A DNA stretch of 57,577 nucleotides from Pseudomonas sp. GM80 (lineage in GTDB: Bacteria > Pseudomonadota > Gammaproteobacteria > Pseudomonadales > Pseudomonadaceae): the NCBI RefSeq assembly GCF_000282515.1, contig NZ_AKJD01000006.1, positions 1 to 57,577 on the forward strand, given 5' to 3'. Below are positions 25,205-33,828 of the stretch, piece by piece. Each line of letters opens with the position of its first letter. Within the stretch, counting starts at the first letter, position 1. A model generated the notes under the pieces. The model had not been told where the DNA came from. It saw only the letters and a program-made list of their open reading frames with translations, and made no database searches. The position numbers were made by a program, and so were the translations under genes.

Positions 25205-26296
25205 TCAGGGTAGCAATTGCGCGCGGACGAACGCTAGCGGTTCTAGTTTTTTCATCTGAGAAAGAGTCAGCGGCGCAAAGTTGCGATCGAGCTGCAGCTC
25301 TGCGAAGCGTTCGATGCTCAGTCCTCCTTCGCGAAACAGCTTTGCACGCACGGGCCCGATCGCAACGTCCTGGAACGAAGCTGGCTGCTGCTGAAGCCAG
25401 TGGTAATAGTCGAGGCTCGCACTGACCTGCCCTGCGCCACTTGCACCAACCGAAGCTCGGGTAGCACCCTTGGCGAACATATCGCTGAGCTTGGTCAGAA
25501 GGACGAACGTGGTCCGGCAATTCGGATGAAACGGCGGGCGGGGGCCAGAGTCGACCGGGAACCGTCGCTTATCCATCGACCGACACTGCTGGCTGGTCTT
25601 GCTGTCAAGCGTGGCGACCATCTCAACCTCGGACACGATGTCCGTGTTGGCCTTGGCCACTTCCATGCGCGCCTGAGACGATACATGCTGGATCGCGGTG
25701 TGCACGACCGTGCTGGCATTGCGGTTGGTGGTGGCGAGAATGCCGTCCTTGTAGCCGGCCGACTTCGTGCCGCGGATGTTGCGGATGATCTGGAAGTTCG
25801 TTTGCCCTTCAAAGAAGCCCTGCCGGATCGTGCCGTTGACGCGCTCGCGCTCGGCACTGGTCCAACCCTGGATGAACGACTTCAGCAGCTTGCCGCCGCC
25901 GGTGCCGCGCACACTGAGGGGATTCGTCAGTACCGCAATCCTGATCGCAGCTGCCGTCGGCACGACAACATCCAAAGCGACGCCGATCGGCGCCAACCTG
26001 GCCAAGCTCGACGCCTCAAACTCAGCCTCGTAGTTGGCGATGTCGATCAGGTCGAGATTCAGTTGCGCGCGGTACCGGTCGAAGATACCCAGCAGCAGAC
26101 TGTCGACCTCTTTCAGCAGCGCCTCCAGCCGCTTCACGTTGTACTCGGTCAGATCCGATTGAGTGAGCCTGTCGCGAATAGAGCGGTCGATCTCCTTCAG
26201 GAAGGGGGCGAACTTGCCGGCCTCCCCTGCCTTCAGCTTTTCGAGGAAGACCGCGTGCCGAATCGTGGCGTCAAGGATTGCTTGGTTTGCCGCCAT
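25205..26296 (-). CDS. Minor head protein, SPP1 gp7 / Mu F-like
   Basis: A 363-residue head morphogenesis protein. The conserved part lies at about residues 195-270: a helix with NASTVVHTAIQHVSSQAR, followed by MVATLDSKTSQQCRSMD and PPFHPNCRTTFVLL, the family's Asp, Cys and HPNCR positions. Proteins of this family sit at the portal in a few copies and take part in head assembly or DNA injection. It overlaps the portal gene by 26 nt. Confidence 0.9.
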   Translation of the reverse strand: MAANQAILDATIRHAVFLEKLKAGEAGKFAPFLKEIDRSIRDRLTQSDLTEYNVKRLEALLKEVDSLLLGIFDRYRAQLNLDLIDIANYEAEFEASSLARLAPIGVALDVVVPTAAAIRIAVLTNPLSVRGTGGGKLLKSFIQGWTSAERERVNGTIRQGFFEGQTNFQIIRNIRGTKSAGYKDGILATTNRNASTVVHTAIQHVSSQARMEVAKANTDIVSEVEMVATLDSKTSQQCRSMDKRRFPVDSGPRPPFHPNCRTTFVLLTKLSDMFAKGATRASVGASGAGQVSASLDYYHWLQQQPASFQDVAIGPVRAKLFREGGLSIERFAELQLDRNFAPLTLSQMKKLEPLAFVRAQLLP

Positions 26297-27689
26297 CTAC
26301 TTTGTCCTCGTCATCCAGACCCAAGCCGTCACCCTGCTCTGCCAGCTCACCATCGATTTGCTTATCAGTGCGTTCCGGCGCGATCAGGCCCAACTTGCGC
26401 AGGTACGCCCGAAGATCCGCTTTCGCAAATCCACCGTTCTGCCAGAGGCCGACCAGTGCAGTGATCATTTGTGGATCGGCCGTCAACTCCACGAACTCTT
26501 GGTTGATCTGATAAGCAACCTTCGCGTCGTCGACGCCCATGTAGGTGCAGCACCACATGATCGCCCGGGTGTACGCCTCGCTGACGTTGGCCACGCAGCC
26601 GGCGAGCACCGACGTCGATGCGGACTGATCACCACGGGCTTCGGTCGCAGTCTTGGACGAGAGAGAGGCCACGACCATCCGCGCGCCGAGCTCGATCATC
26701 ATCTGGTTCTTGTCGGCCATGGCCTCCTTCACCAGTGTGTTCGGCAATGGCTGGGCGTAACCAAACTGGCCGCCGGCTGGGAGCATCATCGGGGCGCGGG
26801 AGCCGACGTAAACGCCGTTCTTCTCCATCCAGTCGCGCCACTGCTCATCCAGCCCGGATATCCACGGCTGAGCCTGGCCACACCAGAAAACGCTGTCTTC
26901 ATAGTCGGCGCTGTTTCGGTAATGGCCCAGGTTGATCATGGCGATGTCGTACAGCGGAGACTCATCGATGCTCGGATCGTTGTTTTGCGCGCCGACGAAG
27001 GTAAACGGGATTTCTTTTAATCGTCCGTTGCCACCTGATGGCCTGAACTCCTCAACTACCGCCAGGGGCCCGCCGCCCTTTGGCCCAGAGCGACGCCAAA
27101 CTCGGCAGACAAAGCCGCCATCCTCGAGCGCAAGTTCGCGATACTGCTCAATCACCTTGAAACCAAAACCGTCTTCGATCTCGGGCGATTCGCGCAGCAC
27201 CACCAAGGTCAGCACGCTGTGGCCGTTAACCATTCCCGTGCGCCAATTGATGATCTCCTCGGCACAGTACGAGAGGATCACAGAGTGGCCTCCGGCGCCG
27301 TCGTCTTGGTGATAGTCGACGTATAGACCGTGCCGCCCGGCCTCAAGCACCTTTTCGAGTGTGCCCTGCGAGTGCTGGTAGATGCTCACGCCGGAACCGT
27401 TGGCGTTGTCCTGCAAGTACTCCATCTTCTTGGCGACCGTCAACGTCGGGTCTTTGTGAAATGCCAAACCGAGCAAGCCATTGCGCGTGTGACCGGTGGC
27501 GTTCTTGAAAACCGCCCGTTCGCGATAGGCCTTGTTTCGGTCTACGTTCTCCGGCGACTTGTCGTGAGCATTGATGTACGGAAGCCGGTCGACAACTCGA
27601 TGCTGGCCAGCGCAGACATCGCGAACAGTCGACCAGCGATCCAATGCTTCGATGTAATCTGCCCGTTTGAAGGAGACGTCGTTGCTCAT
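26271..27689 (-). CDS. Portal protein, DUF4055 family
   Basis: 472 residues. The N-terminal RWSTVRDVCAGQHRVVDR and YINAHDKSPENVDRNKAYRERA regions are typical of DUF4055, a portal family found in many Pseudomonas siphoviruses. A central AGRHGLYVDYH and C-terminal LGLIAPERTDKQIDGELAEQ fit too. It forms the dodecameric ring at one capsid vertex through which terminase packs DNA. Coupled to both neighbours: 4-nt overlap with terminase, 26-nt overlap with minor head. Confidence 0.9.
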   Translation of the reverse strand: MSNDVSFKRADYIEALDRWSTVRDVCAGQHRVVDRLPYINAHDKSPENVDRNKAYRERAVFKNATGHTRNGLLGLAFHKDPTLTVAKKMEYLQDNANGSGVSIYQHSQGTLEKVLEAGRHGLYVDYHQDDGAGGHSVILSYCAEEIINWRTGMVNGHSVLTLVVLRESPEIEDGFGFKVIEQYRELALEDGGFVCRVWRRSGPKGGGPLAVVEEFRPSGGNGRLKEIPFTFVGAQNNDPSIDESPLYDIAMINLGHYRNSADYEDSVFWCGQAQPWISGLDEQWRDWMEKNGVYVGSRAPMMLPAGGQFGYAQPLPNTLVKEAMADKNQMMIELGARMVVASLSSKTATEARGDQSASTSVLAGCVANVSEAYTRAIMWCCTYMGVDDAKVAYQINQEFVELTADPQMITALVGLWQNGGFAKADLRAYLRKLGLIAPERTDKQIDGELAEQGDGLGLDDEDKVDGGKPSNP

Positions 27690-28987
27690 CGGGCGTATCC
27701 CATTTTGATGGCGGTGACCGGTTTGATGATCGGGTACTCGCGGTGAATGAAGTAACCGCCGCCGTCGTTGGCGTGGTCGTTGCCTTGGCTCTTATCCGGC
27801 TCGCCGTTCGGCGCCCAGATCTGCTGTTCCAACCCATCGGCGTAGCTCGGGCATGTAAACGGGTTGACCAGGTACCGCCGCTCGCCCTGCGCGTTGCAGA
27901 ACATGGCGTTCATGGCGTTGATTCGGTCCTTCACCGGTGGGTTGGCCGCCGGGGCGATGACAGTGAAGCCTGCCTGCTTGAGCATGGCGATATCGGTGAG
28001 GCTGGCATTAACTGACTTACGCGAATCGCCGGAGGCGTCCGGGTAGATCCGGATCTCGCAGGTCTTTCTGAAGTCGTTGCCGGTGTGTTCCCAGTAGCGT
28101 TCCTTGATCCGGCGGATCATGTCTGGCGTGTCGTAGCCATCCATCAACTCGTCCACGGCGCGCGGCAGGCCCTGATCGCGTTTGACGTGAGTGATCGCCG
28201 CCATCTTCCCGACGTTGAAGTCCATGCCGATGAACAACGGCTCACCGTGCTGCACAGTGTCGAAGCACTGGTTCAGCTTGCGGTCGTAGGCGTGGTAGAT
28301 AGATCCGGACGTCAGGTTGACGAACTGGCCATTCAGGTACGCGCGGATCAACTGCTCTGGGTACGACTCCATCAGCGAGGCAATGTAGTCGTCCGGAAGG
28401 TTCAGCTCGTTGTCGAAAGTGCTGGCCTGGATAAGGCCATACATCTCCTTCAGCGCTGGCTTGTCGCGCAACTGCTTCACGAACTGGAGGAAGACGAACT
28501 TGAAGCCTTCCGGCGTCGTGGTCACGTCCACGCCGTTTTTGAGCCCGGGAAGGTTGTAACGCATCCGAGCAATAATCTTGCGCCAAGCCTGCTGCGCCTT
28601 GATCGACGTCAGCACATCCAGCTCATCCACCAAGGCGTGACCGATCTTGAAGCCGACGATTGTTTGCGGCTTCTCCATGGACCGGCAAATCACAGTGCCG
28701 CGAAATTGCCGGCCGCTGTAAATGTGAACCTCATGGTTCGCCTGGTTGATCTTGGTCTTCAGCCCCCAGTCGTAGGCCACCTCCTCCATCGTGGGATAGA
28801 AGATGTCGCGGATCTGCGGATAGGTCGGCGCGAAATACCCAGCGTTGACGCCGGGCCACTCCATGAAATGCTTGCTGAGCGCTGAGCATCCGACCCAGGT
28901 CTTCCCGGAGCCGAACCCAGCAACGAATGCGCGAAACTTGTGGGGCAAGAGGAGGAACTGCGACTGCGGAACGTTAAGGCTCGGCAT
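27686..28987 (-). CDS. Terminase large subunit
   Basis: 433 residues. The N-terminal ATPase has a Walker A motif GFGSGKT (residues 24-30) and a Walker B, IGHALVDELD (about 120). The C-terminal nuclease, of RNase H-like fold, shows its acidic residues in FIGMDFNVGKMAAI (about 250), IYPDASGDS (about 316) and DHANDGGGYFI (about 408). It pumps DNA into the procapsid through the portal and cuts the concatemer. Whether it packs by cos or headful cannot be told from the sequence. Confidence 0.95.
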   Translation of the reverse strand: MPSLNVPQSQFLLLPHKFRAFVAGFGSGKTWVGCSALSKHFMEWPGVNAGYFAPTYPQIRDIFYPTMEEVAYDWGLKTKINQANHEVHIYSGRQFRGTVICRSMEKPQTIVGFKIGHALVDELDVLTSIKAQQAWRKIIARMRYNLPGLKNGVDVTTTPEGFKFVFLQFVKQLRDKPALKEMYGLIQASTFDNELNLPDDYIASLMESYPEQLIRAYLNGQFVNLTSGSIYHAYDRKLNQCFDTVQHGEPLFIGMDFNVGKMAAITHVKRDQGLPRAVDELMDGYDTPDMIRRIKERYWEHTGNDFRKTCEIRIYPDASGDSRKSVNASLTDIAMLKQAGFTVIAPAANPPVKDRINAMNAMFCNAQGERRYLVNPFTCPSYADGLEQQIWAPNGEPDKSQGNDHANDGGGYFIHREYPIIKPVTAIKMGYAR

Positions 28988-29435
28988 TCGGCTTCCTCGC
29001 GTCCACTACGTCGACCTGAATGCGCGTCGGGATCGCCGGCTCATCGTCGAGCTCGTCCTTCCGGTTGCGGTTGACGTAGACGTCTCCCACTTCCTTGGCC
29101 GCCTGCTCGAGGATCTGCATCGCGAGGCCGATGTTCTTCATCGTCTCGGCCCGCTCGACGAACCGGTTCATGGCGCGCAGCCGGAATGCTCGGTTCGCGA
29201 TCGGGATCTCTGCCGTTTCCTCGCGGAAGCGCTTGCGGGTATCTTCAAACACCGCTTTCCACTTCACGCCAAGGTCACGGCCAGCGTGTTTCGTTGGGTC
29301 GTACTGCTCGCACTGTTGGCGAGACACCTCGACGCCGAATGTTTCCTTGACCGCCTGCACTACCTGAGTCGGCGTATCAAAGCAGGCCAACGCCTGCACT
29401 ATGTAGCGCTTCACCTCATCTTTCAGGGCTGCCAT
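28974..29435 (-). CDS. Terminase small subunit, DUF2280 family
   Basis: 153 residues from MAALKDEVKRYIVQALACFD; a TTG six codons upstream is also possible. DTPTQVVQAVKETFGVEVSRQQCEQYDP is a helix-turn-helix-like DNA-binding segment, split here by its consensus into two helices. The DUF2280 family lies before terminase large subunits in Pseudomonas phages. It recognises the packaging start and recruits the large subunit. It overlaps the large subunit by 14 nt. Confidence 0.9.
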   Translation of the reverse strand: MAALKDEVKRYIVQALACFDTPTQVVQAVKETFGVEVSRQQCEQYDPTKHAGRDLGVKWKAVFEDTRKRFREETAEIPIANRAFRLRAMNRFVERAETMKNIGLAMQILEQAAKEVGDVYVNRNRKDELDDEPAIPTRIQVDVVDARKPNAEP

Positions 29436-29467
29436 ATGGGTTAATTCCGTCAAGGTCCTGTCAAGGA

Positions 29468-30076
29468 TCAGGCCGACTTGAGCAGACAGGTTCCGCAGGC
29501 CCTCGATATGTTCATTTTCCCCACCTCAGCAGGATTGTTTGCAGCGTCCACCAACGCTTGGACTTCAGGGCTCGCCCCATACCGACGCACCACACCGACG
29601 AACTCTTCAACGTCGTGTCCGCGCATCTCAAGCTTGGGCAATCCTTCTGGGGTGAACTTGGGTGCGCCGTACTGATCGGTCGCTTGGGCTATGTGATACA
29701 GCTCATGCTCGACCAGTGCACAGAAGTCAGCGTCGGAACACTGGGCGCAGTAGTCAGCCGCCAGAGTGATGATGTAGGCCGGCACGTCGCCGAACCAGTC
29801 CATCATCTGCTGTTCCATCCGAGCCTTCTGCCAGCCACCCGCACGGAGCGCGACCTGCTCAGCCTGGCCTACCACCGTGCGCCCCTTCTTCGTGAAGGCA
29901 GCAGACGCCCACATCACTCGAATGTCCGCATCGATCAGATGGGCATGCTCTTCGTTGTGGATGCTGCCACCATCGGCAATGATCTCGCGGGATACCCATT
30001 CCCAGACATCTGGCGCTGGGGCAACGGCCAAGAAAATTGAATCAATCAGGATGGCAGGCGGGAGTGGCCGATTCAT
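29468..30076 (-). CDS. Putative phage metallopeptidase
   Basis: A 202-residue protein with a zinc-binding HELYH motif (residues 124-128) following a helix LVEHELYHIAQATD, the core of a putative phage metallopeptidase domain. ADYCAQCSDADF just before the motif is typical of these proteins. It lies upstream of terminase in the same direction. A role in head maturation, peptidoglycan processing or host protein cleavage is possible; none is shown. Confidence 0.8.
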   Translation of the reverse strand: MNRPLPPAILIDSIFLAVAPAPDVWEWVSREIIADGGSIHNEEHAHLIDADIRVMWASAAFTKKGRTVVGQAEQVALRAGGWQKARMEQQMMDWFGDVPAYIITLAADYCAQCSDADFCALVEHELYHIAQATDQYGAPKFTPEGLPKLEMRGHDVEEFVGVVRRYGASPEVQALVDAANNPAEVGKMNISRACGTCLLKSA

Positions 30077-30152
30077 AGCTGTGCGCTTACGGTTGAAATG
30101 TTAAGGATTACCCCCATTAAGAATCCTCCTATCTCAAGCAGGCACCGCTGTG

Positions 30153-30473
30153 ATGAACGATGAAAATATACAGGGACTGATCGTGTCGTATGTTGCTGCG
30201 AAACTGGCAATTGACCAAGAACACAAAATCTCAGAATTCAAGCTTGAACTTGCAAAAAAAGATCATGAGACGGCCTGGGAAGAATTGAGCGCAGCGGGGT
30301 TCTCTGGCAGGGTCAGGATCGGCAATGCCGTGGCGCTTAGGCCGCAAGACTTCCGTGCTCTTTTAAGCGGCGGCCCCTCAGACACGTTGATTATGATCAA
30401 TCTCGTTGAGATAAAGTCTGTTGAAGTTCAGTGCGCAAAGATTCTTGACCGATACCTCTCCCGTTTCCAGTAG
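30153..30473 (+). CDS. Hypothetical protein, 106 aa, antisense to late genes
   Basis: Begins MNDENIQGLIVSYVAAKLAI from ATG at 30153 (a GTG lies one codon upstream). The first 50 residues look like a helical or coiled-coil segment rich in Lys and Glu, followed by a more mixed C-terminal half. It runs against the late genes and is AT-richer, as cargo genes expressed in the lysogen often are. No family recognised. Confidence 0.55.
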   Translation: MNDENIQGLIVSYVAAKLAIDQEHKISEFKLELAKKDHETAWEELSAAGFSGRVRIGNAVALRPQDFRALLSGGPSDTLIMINLVEIKSVEVQCAKILDRYLSRFQ

Positions 30474-30578
30474 CGATACATCGACCCCTAAAGCCACATG
30501 CGTGTCGTTTCCGCTCCTACAGATCTCACTCGCGACGGATCAGACGAACGGATGAGCTGGTGCCATCGAGCGAGCGAA

Positions 30579-30767
30579 CTACATGAAACCCCGCTGGAGT
30601 TTGGTCTTGGCCAACGCCAGCAGTCGCGGGTCAAGGCCTTCAATCTGGCCGATCTTCTTGCTCAGTTCCCAGGCATCAGCTTCCATAGCCTTGATTGAGT
30701 TCATGCTATTGGTTTCAGACTGACTCAGGTCGGGATAGCCGGTGGTTTTCTTGGGCTGGTCATCTAT
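30579..30767 (-). pseudogene. Acb2-like anti-CBASS gene, ATA start and TAG-shortened
   Basis: The frame reads, from codon 1, xDDQPKKTTGYPDLSQSE, then MNSIKAMEAD, ending DPRLLALAKTKLQRGFM. That is the pattern of the Acb2 (Tad1-hairpin) family, phage sponges for cyclic oligonucleotide signals of CBASS: a GY near residue 11, an IK 15 residues later and an A-(x)-KT/RT-x-LQ-GFM helix. Tyr11 and Lys26, known ligand contacts in Acb2, are both kept if codon 1 is the ATA at 30767. That ATA has a good AGGAG site 7 nt upstream, so it looks like a mutated ATG. The frame meets TAG at 30579, then continues FARSMAPA to TGA at 30540-30542, matching the usual GFMALVRA end. Probably inactive or weakly expressed. 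Confidence 0.75.
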
Positions 30768-30826
30768 GCCGCTCTCCTCGTAGCGTATCGCGACGCAATT
30801 TGCTTATTCCCGAAACCTGTCGCAGA

Positions 30827-31108
30827 TCAATCTACTTTCAAAATTCGAGCGACATTTCCCTTCGCCCTGAACACCAATAATGCAGCAAGAAAATAAAATG
30901 CGGTGTTGAACCAAGATGCGTCGGGCACCTCCCCGCGAAGGATGATGCGACCAACCAGGCTAACGAACTGCATACCGGTGACAGAGCAAGCGGCCCAAGC
31001 CATTAGCGACATGCAAAACTTGTAGCGCGTGTCTGGGAACGGCCGGTAGCGCAAGCCAATCATGAAGAAGATTGCCGCGCAAAACGCAGCTTGAAATATC
31101 GCGGACAT
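30827..31108 (-). CDS. Holin-like membrane protein, 93 aa
   Basis: Three hydrophobic segments (about 4-18, 33-55, 67-80), with the short charged ends of a small phage holin. It follows the second holin-like gene with a 1-nt gap, same strand. A pore former and a regulator or antiholin in tandem are common at the start of a late operon. It may instead be a pinholin-type partner of the neighbour. The call rests on size, topology and pairing. Confidence 0.68.
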   Translation of the reverse strand: MSAIFQAAFCAAIFFMIGLRYRPFPDTRYKFCMSLMAWAACSVTGMQFVSLVGRIILRGEVPDASWFNTAFYFLAALLVFRAKGNVARILKVD

Positions 31109-31483
31109 TTAACCCTCCTTTCCGGCGAGCCGGCTGAGGAACCACTGGAGCCAACGAGGCATATCGCCGGTCTGCATCCATTCGATAACACTCGCCAGTA
31201 ACACGACGCAGAAGGCGCCGCATAGAAATGCGCTGAAGCCTGATGTCTTAGTCCAAGCCCAGCCCATGACTTCAGCAGATCCGAAATAGCCGCCGATCCA
31301 GCCTGCAAACAAATAACCAACGCGGCGCCAAGACGTAATGTCCTTCGCGAACACGACATAGAAAAAAGCCCCACCAAAAGCCCCAACCAATGCGGCTAGG
31401 TCAATTGTAGGAAAGGCAGCACCCAGACTCACGCTGCCAAGTACGCCGGCTACTGCCAGGGCACCGGTACTCGGTTCGGCCAT
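31109..31483 (-). CDS. Holin-like membrane protein, 124 aa
   Basis: ATG at 31483 has GGAG upstream; the extra frame to 31495 is not used. Four hydrophobic segments: ALAVAGVLGSVSLGAAF, LVGAFGGAFFYVVFA, VGYLFAGWIGGYFG and FLCGAFCVVLLASVI, with a short basic C-terminus. This fits a phage holin family with an N-terminal Gly-rich helix. It should make the membrane lesions that let the endolysin (26 kb away) reach the cell wall. Confidence 0.75.
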   Translation of the reverse strand: MAEPSTGALAVAGVLGSVSLGAAFPTIDLAALVGAFGGAFFYVVFAKDITSWRRVGYLFAGWIGGYFGSAEVMGWAWTKTSGFSAFLCGAFCVVLLASVIEWMQTGDMPRWLQWFLSRLAGKEG

Positions 31484-31492
31484 GGGGTACTC

Positions 31493-31530
31493 CAAAAAAG
31501 AGAAGGTCCCGCATCATTGCGGGACCTCGT
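31493..31530 (-). terminator. Terminator after muramidase gene
   Basis: Minus-strand stem AGGTCCCGCA / TGCGGGACCT, ten perfect pairs with a four-base loop, and a T-rich tail after a short spacer (TTCTCTTTTTT). It separates the muramidase cargo gene from the holins. Confidence 0.85.
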
Positions 31531-31556
31531 GGATAATTAATCAGAAAACGAAGAGA

Positions 31557-32705
31557 TTACTGATTAGTTGCGGCGACCAAAAACAGGTCGCGAACATAGT
31601 CGTTGCGGTCTTCGCCGATCTTGGTTCGATGAGACTCTACGGCGGCAGTAGACCAATCACGCCGAGCGATCGCCGCCATCAGTGAAGGAAACTTCTGCTG
31701 AAGCTTGCTAGCGCCCAAGTTGTAATACATATCGTGGATTGCAATTCGTGCAGCCGACGGAAATTCCCCAAAGCCGGGAAATACTCGACTAAGTCCGGAG
31801 AAATCACTGACTACGAGCGACTGGAGTTTCGAGTCGATGAAATCGCCCTGAAGATAGAGTTCTGTGAAATCTTCGTACCAGTCAGCTGTGTGTTTGATGT
31901 CCTTATCGTACTTCGAGGAGATAAGTCGCCATTCAGCACGCTTCTGCTCCTCGGTCGCAGGATTATCGTCCAAGTCCACGAACGGGTATCCGGCCGCGGC
32001 GTCTTCGTTACGAAGTAAAAAGCCTACCCCCGTCGTTACGTTTCCCTCTGAGTCCACATACATGAAGTCTTTTTCGCCTTCATGATTTTTCAGCGCAGGA
32101 AGCATGCTCTCAAGCTCGGCGGTAGTGAATGCCACTGACTTGTCTTCCAGCGGGAAATCCACTTTGAGCATCGCCTCGATCCTACCTGCTCCCGAAACCG
32201 GCACCGCAATTTCGATTCGGCACTCGAGATTACGATTTACCGTACTTTTGAGAACGGCTACGTAAGACCCTTGGCGCCGCGTAGGCATAGTGATGGAAAA
32301 ACCAGCACCAGAGTAAACACCGCTTTCTTTGGTATCGACGTAGGCGCCGGATTCGTCCTGCACTCTCAAGCTGTAAGACTTCGTGAAGAGCGGTACGGCA
32401 TCCTGCAGCAAAACAACTGCGACAGTTGTGTTATCACTCTCCGGCCCTTTAGAGCCTGAAATCTCAGAAACCGAGAAGTTGATAGCCGTACGCGCATCAA
32501 GCTGCATGGTGGTGTTGCCCACCTTGGTACCCAAGGCAAACACGCCGCTTACGGCGCTGGCGTAATCCCTATCCTGGAATGCACTGAAAGTAAGAGGCTG
32601 ACTCCCGATTGCGACCTCTACACCATTCGGCGTACCGCTATAGGAAAAGCTAGCTCCACAGATATTTTCATCTGTACTTTTGATCGGCTTGGTAATTAGT
32701 TTCAT
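31557..32705 (-). CDS. Secreted-type muramidase (GH24), candidate modular bacteriocin
   Basis: 382 residues in two parts. Residues about 1-180 are beta-rich, with no signal peptide and no family I recognise. Residues about 195-382 are a T4-lysozyme (GH24) domain: Glu209, Asp218 and Thr224, in KNHEGEKDFMYVDSEGNVTT, reproduce the T4 E-8-D-5-T spacing exactly. A large extra N-terminal domain fused to a lysozyme domain is the build of pesticin and other muramidase bacteriocins, so cell killing of competitors is likely. It follows a com-tail leader by 12 nt and lies next to a lectin-like bacteriocin. It is too large and too separated from the spanins to be the main endolysin. Confidence 0.82.
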   Translation of the reverse strand: MKLITKPIKSTDENICGASFSYSGTPNGVEVAIGSQPLTFSAFQDRDYASAVSGVFALGTKVGNTTMQLDARTAINFSVSEISGSKGPESDNTTVAVVLLQDAVPLFTKSYSLRVQDESGAYVDTKESGVYSGAGFSITMPTRRQGSYVAVLKSTVNRNLECRIEIAVPVSGAGRIEAMLKVDFPLEDKSVAFTTAELESMLPALKNHEGEKDFMYVDSEGNVTTGVGFLLRNEDAAAGYPFVDLDDNPATEEQKRAEWRLISSKYDKDIKHTADWYEDFTELYLQGDFIDSKLQSLVVSDFSGLSRVFPGFGEFPSAARIAIHDMYYNLGASKLQQKFPSLMAAIARRDWSTAAVESHRTKIGEDRNDYVRDLFLVAATNQ

Positions 32706-32717
32706 ACGTTATTTCCC

Positions 32718-32774
32718 CTAAGCGAATGGGTGAAACCGAGCAGTAATTGCTGGTTCCGTTTCGCTCAAAGGCGA
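32718..32774 (-). other. Com-tail leader before muramidase gene
   Basis: A 57-nt segment with the sequence SPLSETEPAITARFHPFA and TAG, ending 12 nt before the muramidase start. It starts with the same 14 nt (TCGCCTTTGAGCGA) as the two other leaders and is the same length to the base. The TAGGGGAAA at its end overlaps stop codon and ribosome-binding site. Confidence 0.7.
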
Positions 32775-32808
32775 TAAAAGAGGTTCTCGACCTTCAGAAT
32801 CTTGAAAC

Positions 32809-32834
32809 GAAAAAGCCCCGATCAATATCGAGGC
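32809..32834 (-). terminator. Terminator after lectin-like bacteriocin
   Basis: Minus-strand GGCCTCGAT / ATCGGGGCT pairs over 8-9 bases with a four-base loop and ends in TTTTTCG. It closes the lectin gene unit. Confidence 0.75.
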
Positions 32835-32961
32835 CTTGAAATGAGTGCGAGACTCCTCGCATATAAGAGGGTCGCCCAGACAGGCACGACCCTTTTGTTA
32901 CTCCTGCCTTATCTGCGCAGGGCGAGCCTTGGCAATAAGCCGTCAGCTCGTGTGGGAGCGA

Positions 32962-33819
32962 TCAGAACTCCCAGCCGATATGGCCGTAGGTTGGGTATGG
33001 CGCGGTACCGTTATGTTCAGGACTGGTGGTATCGGGGTAGTAAACCTTGCGTCGACGCACAGTCGGCGTGTAGCCAAAACGAGCCCAAACCGGGCTTTCC
33101 TGAATAATCGACAAATTGCCATTTGGCTGTAGACGCAGAGTAGCGCCAGGATGGCCGCCGGTACCTGCCTGCCAGAGCGGTACGTCATTCGCCGCGTACA
33201 CCACGAAATTACCATCCGCCTGAAAAACGGCCTTAACTGCACCCTTATTCTGGGTGTAGCTAGCCCAGCGAACACTCCAGTTCGGCCCGTAGTTCACAAC
33301 GTTGCCGTCACCTTGAAAGATCAGTGCACCATCGCCACAGAAGTAAGGCATTCCCATCTGTAGCTCGGCCGGGCCTCCGATCAGAACTGCACCGGAAGTC
33401 GGATCAAGCGGAATGGACGGAGTGCCATTCCAAATCGCCTGAGAATCAATCAGCACGATGTTACCGTCGTCCTGCAACGACATATGAGTTCGGTTCCACT
33501 GATCCTCGCTGGTGAACGTCGAGTTGTTTGTCAGCCAGGTACGGCCCCGAGTCGGATCATCGAGAAACGCGCCATATTGAACGTAGAGTTGCACCGGCAC
33601 CTTGTAGCGCAACGGTACGGTGGAGGAGTAAGGCGTAGCTTCGTTGGCGACCCAAACCACTACACCATTGTCCTGCAACGCCAGGTTGCCGTCGGCTTGA
33701 AGCAACAGCTTGAAACGGCCGTTTGGCGAAAGAAGGAACTGCCCTGCAGACATTGTTTGATAAGCAGGGAGAATCGAAGTACCGCTGCGTTGAAACGGAG
33801 TACGTGTACGTCCAGCCAT
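32962..33819 (-). CDS. llpA: Lectin-like bacteriocin (LlpA / L-pyocin type)
   Basis: 285 residues from ATG at 33819 (a GTG three codons upstream is coupled to the com-tail stop). It has two B-lectin (monocot mannose-binding lectin) domains in tandem, shown by the repeats [40 protein letters not shown] and [10 protein letters not shown], variants of QxDxNxVxY. It has no signal peptide, like LlpA of Pseudomonas (about 276 aa). LlpA proteins kill related pseudomonads by binding D-rhamnose-containing lipopolysaccharide and BamA. Several motifs are degenerate (Val-Val-Asn-Tyr; Pro-Asn-Gly-Asn), as usual for this family. A prophage location gives SOS- or lysis-linked release. Confidence 0.9.
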   Translation of the reverse strand: MAGRTRTPFQRSGTSILPAYQTMSAGQFLLSPNGRFKLLLQADGNLALQDNGVVVWVANEATPYSSTVPLRYKVPVQLYVQYGAFLDDPTRGRTWLTNNSTFTSEDQWNRTHMSLQDDGNIVLIDSQAIWNGTPSIPLDPTSGAVLIGGPAELQMGMPYFCGDGALIFQGDGNVVNYGPNWSVRWASYTQNKGAVKAVFQADGNFVVYAANDVPLWQAGTGGHPGATLRLQPNGNLSIIQESPVWARFGYTPTVRRRKVYYPDTTSPEHNGTAPYPTYGHIGWEF

Positions 33820-33828
33820 GTTGTTCAC

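Noticed and set aside
31557..32705. GH24 protein as the main phage endolysin
   Set aside because: It has a large extra N-terminal domain, sits behind a com-tail leader with bacteriocin genes, and a complete SleB endolysin with Rz/Rz1 exists at 4403-5346.
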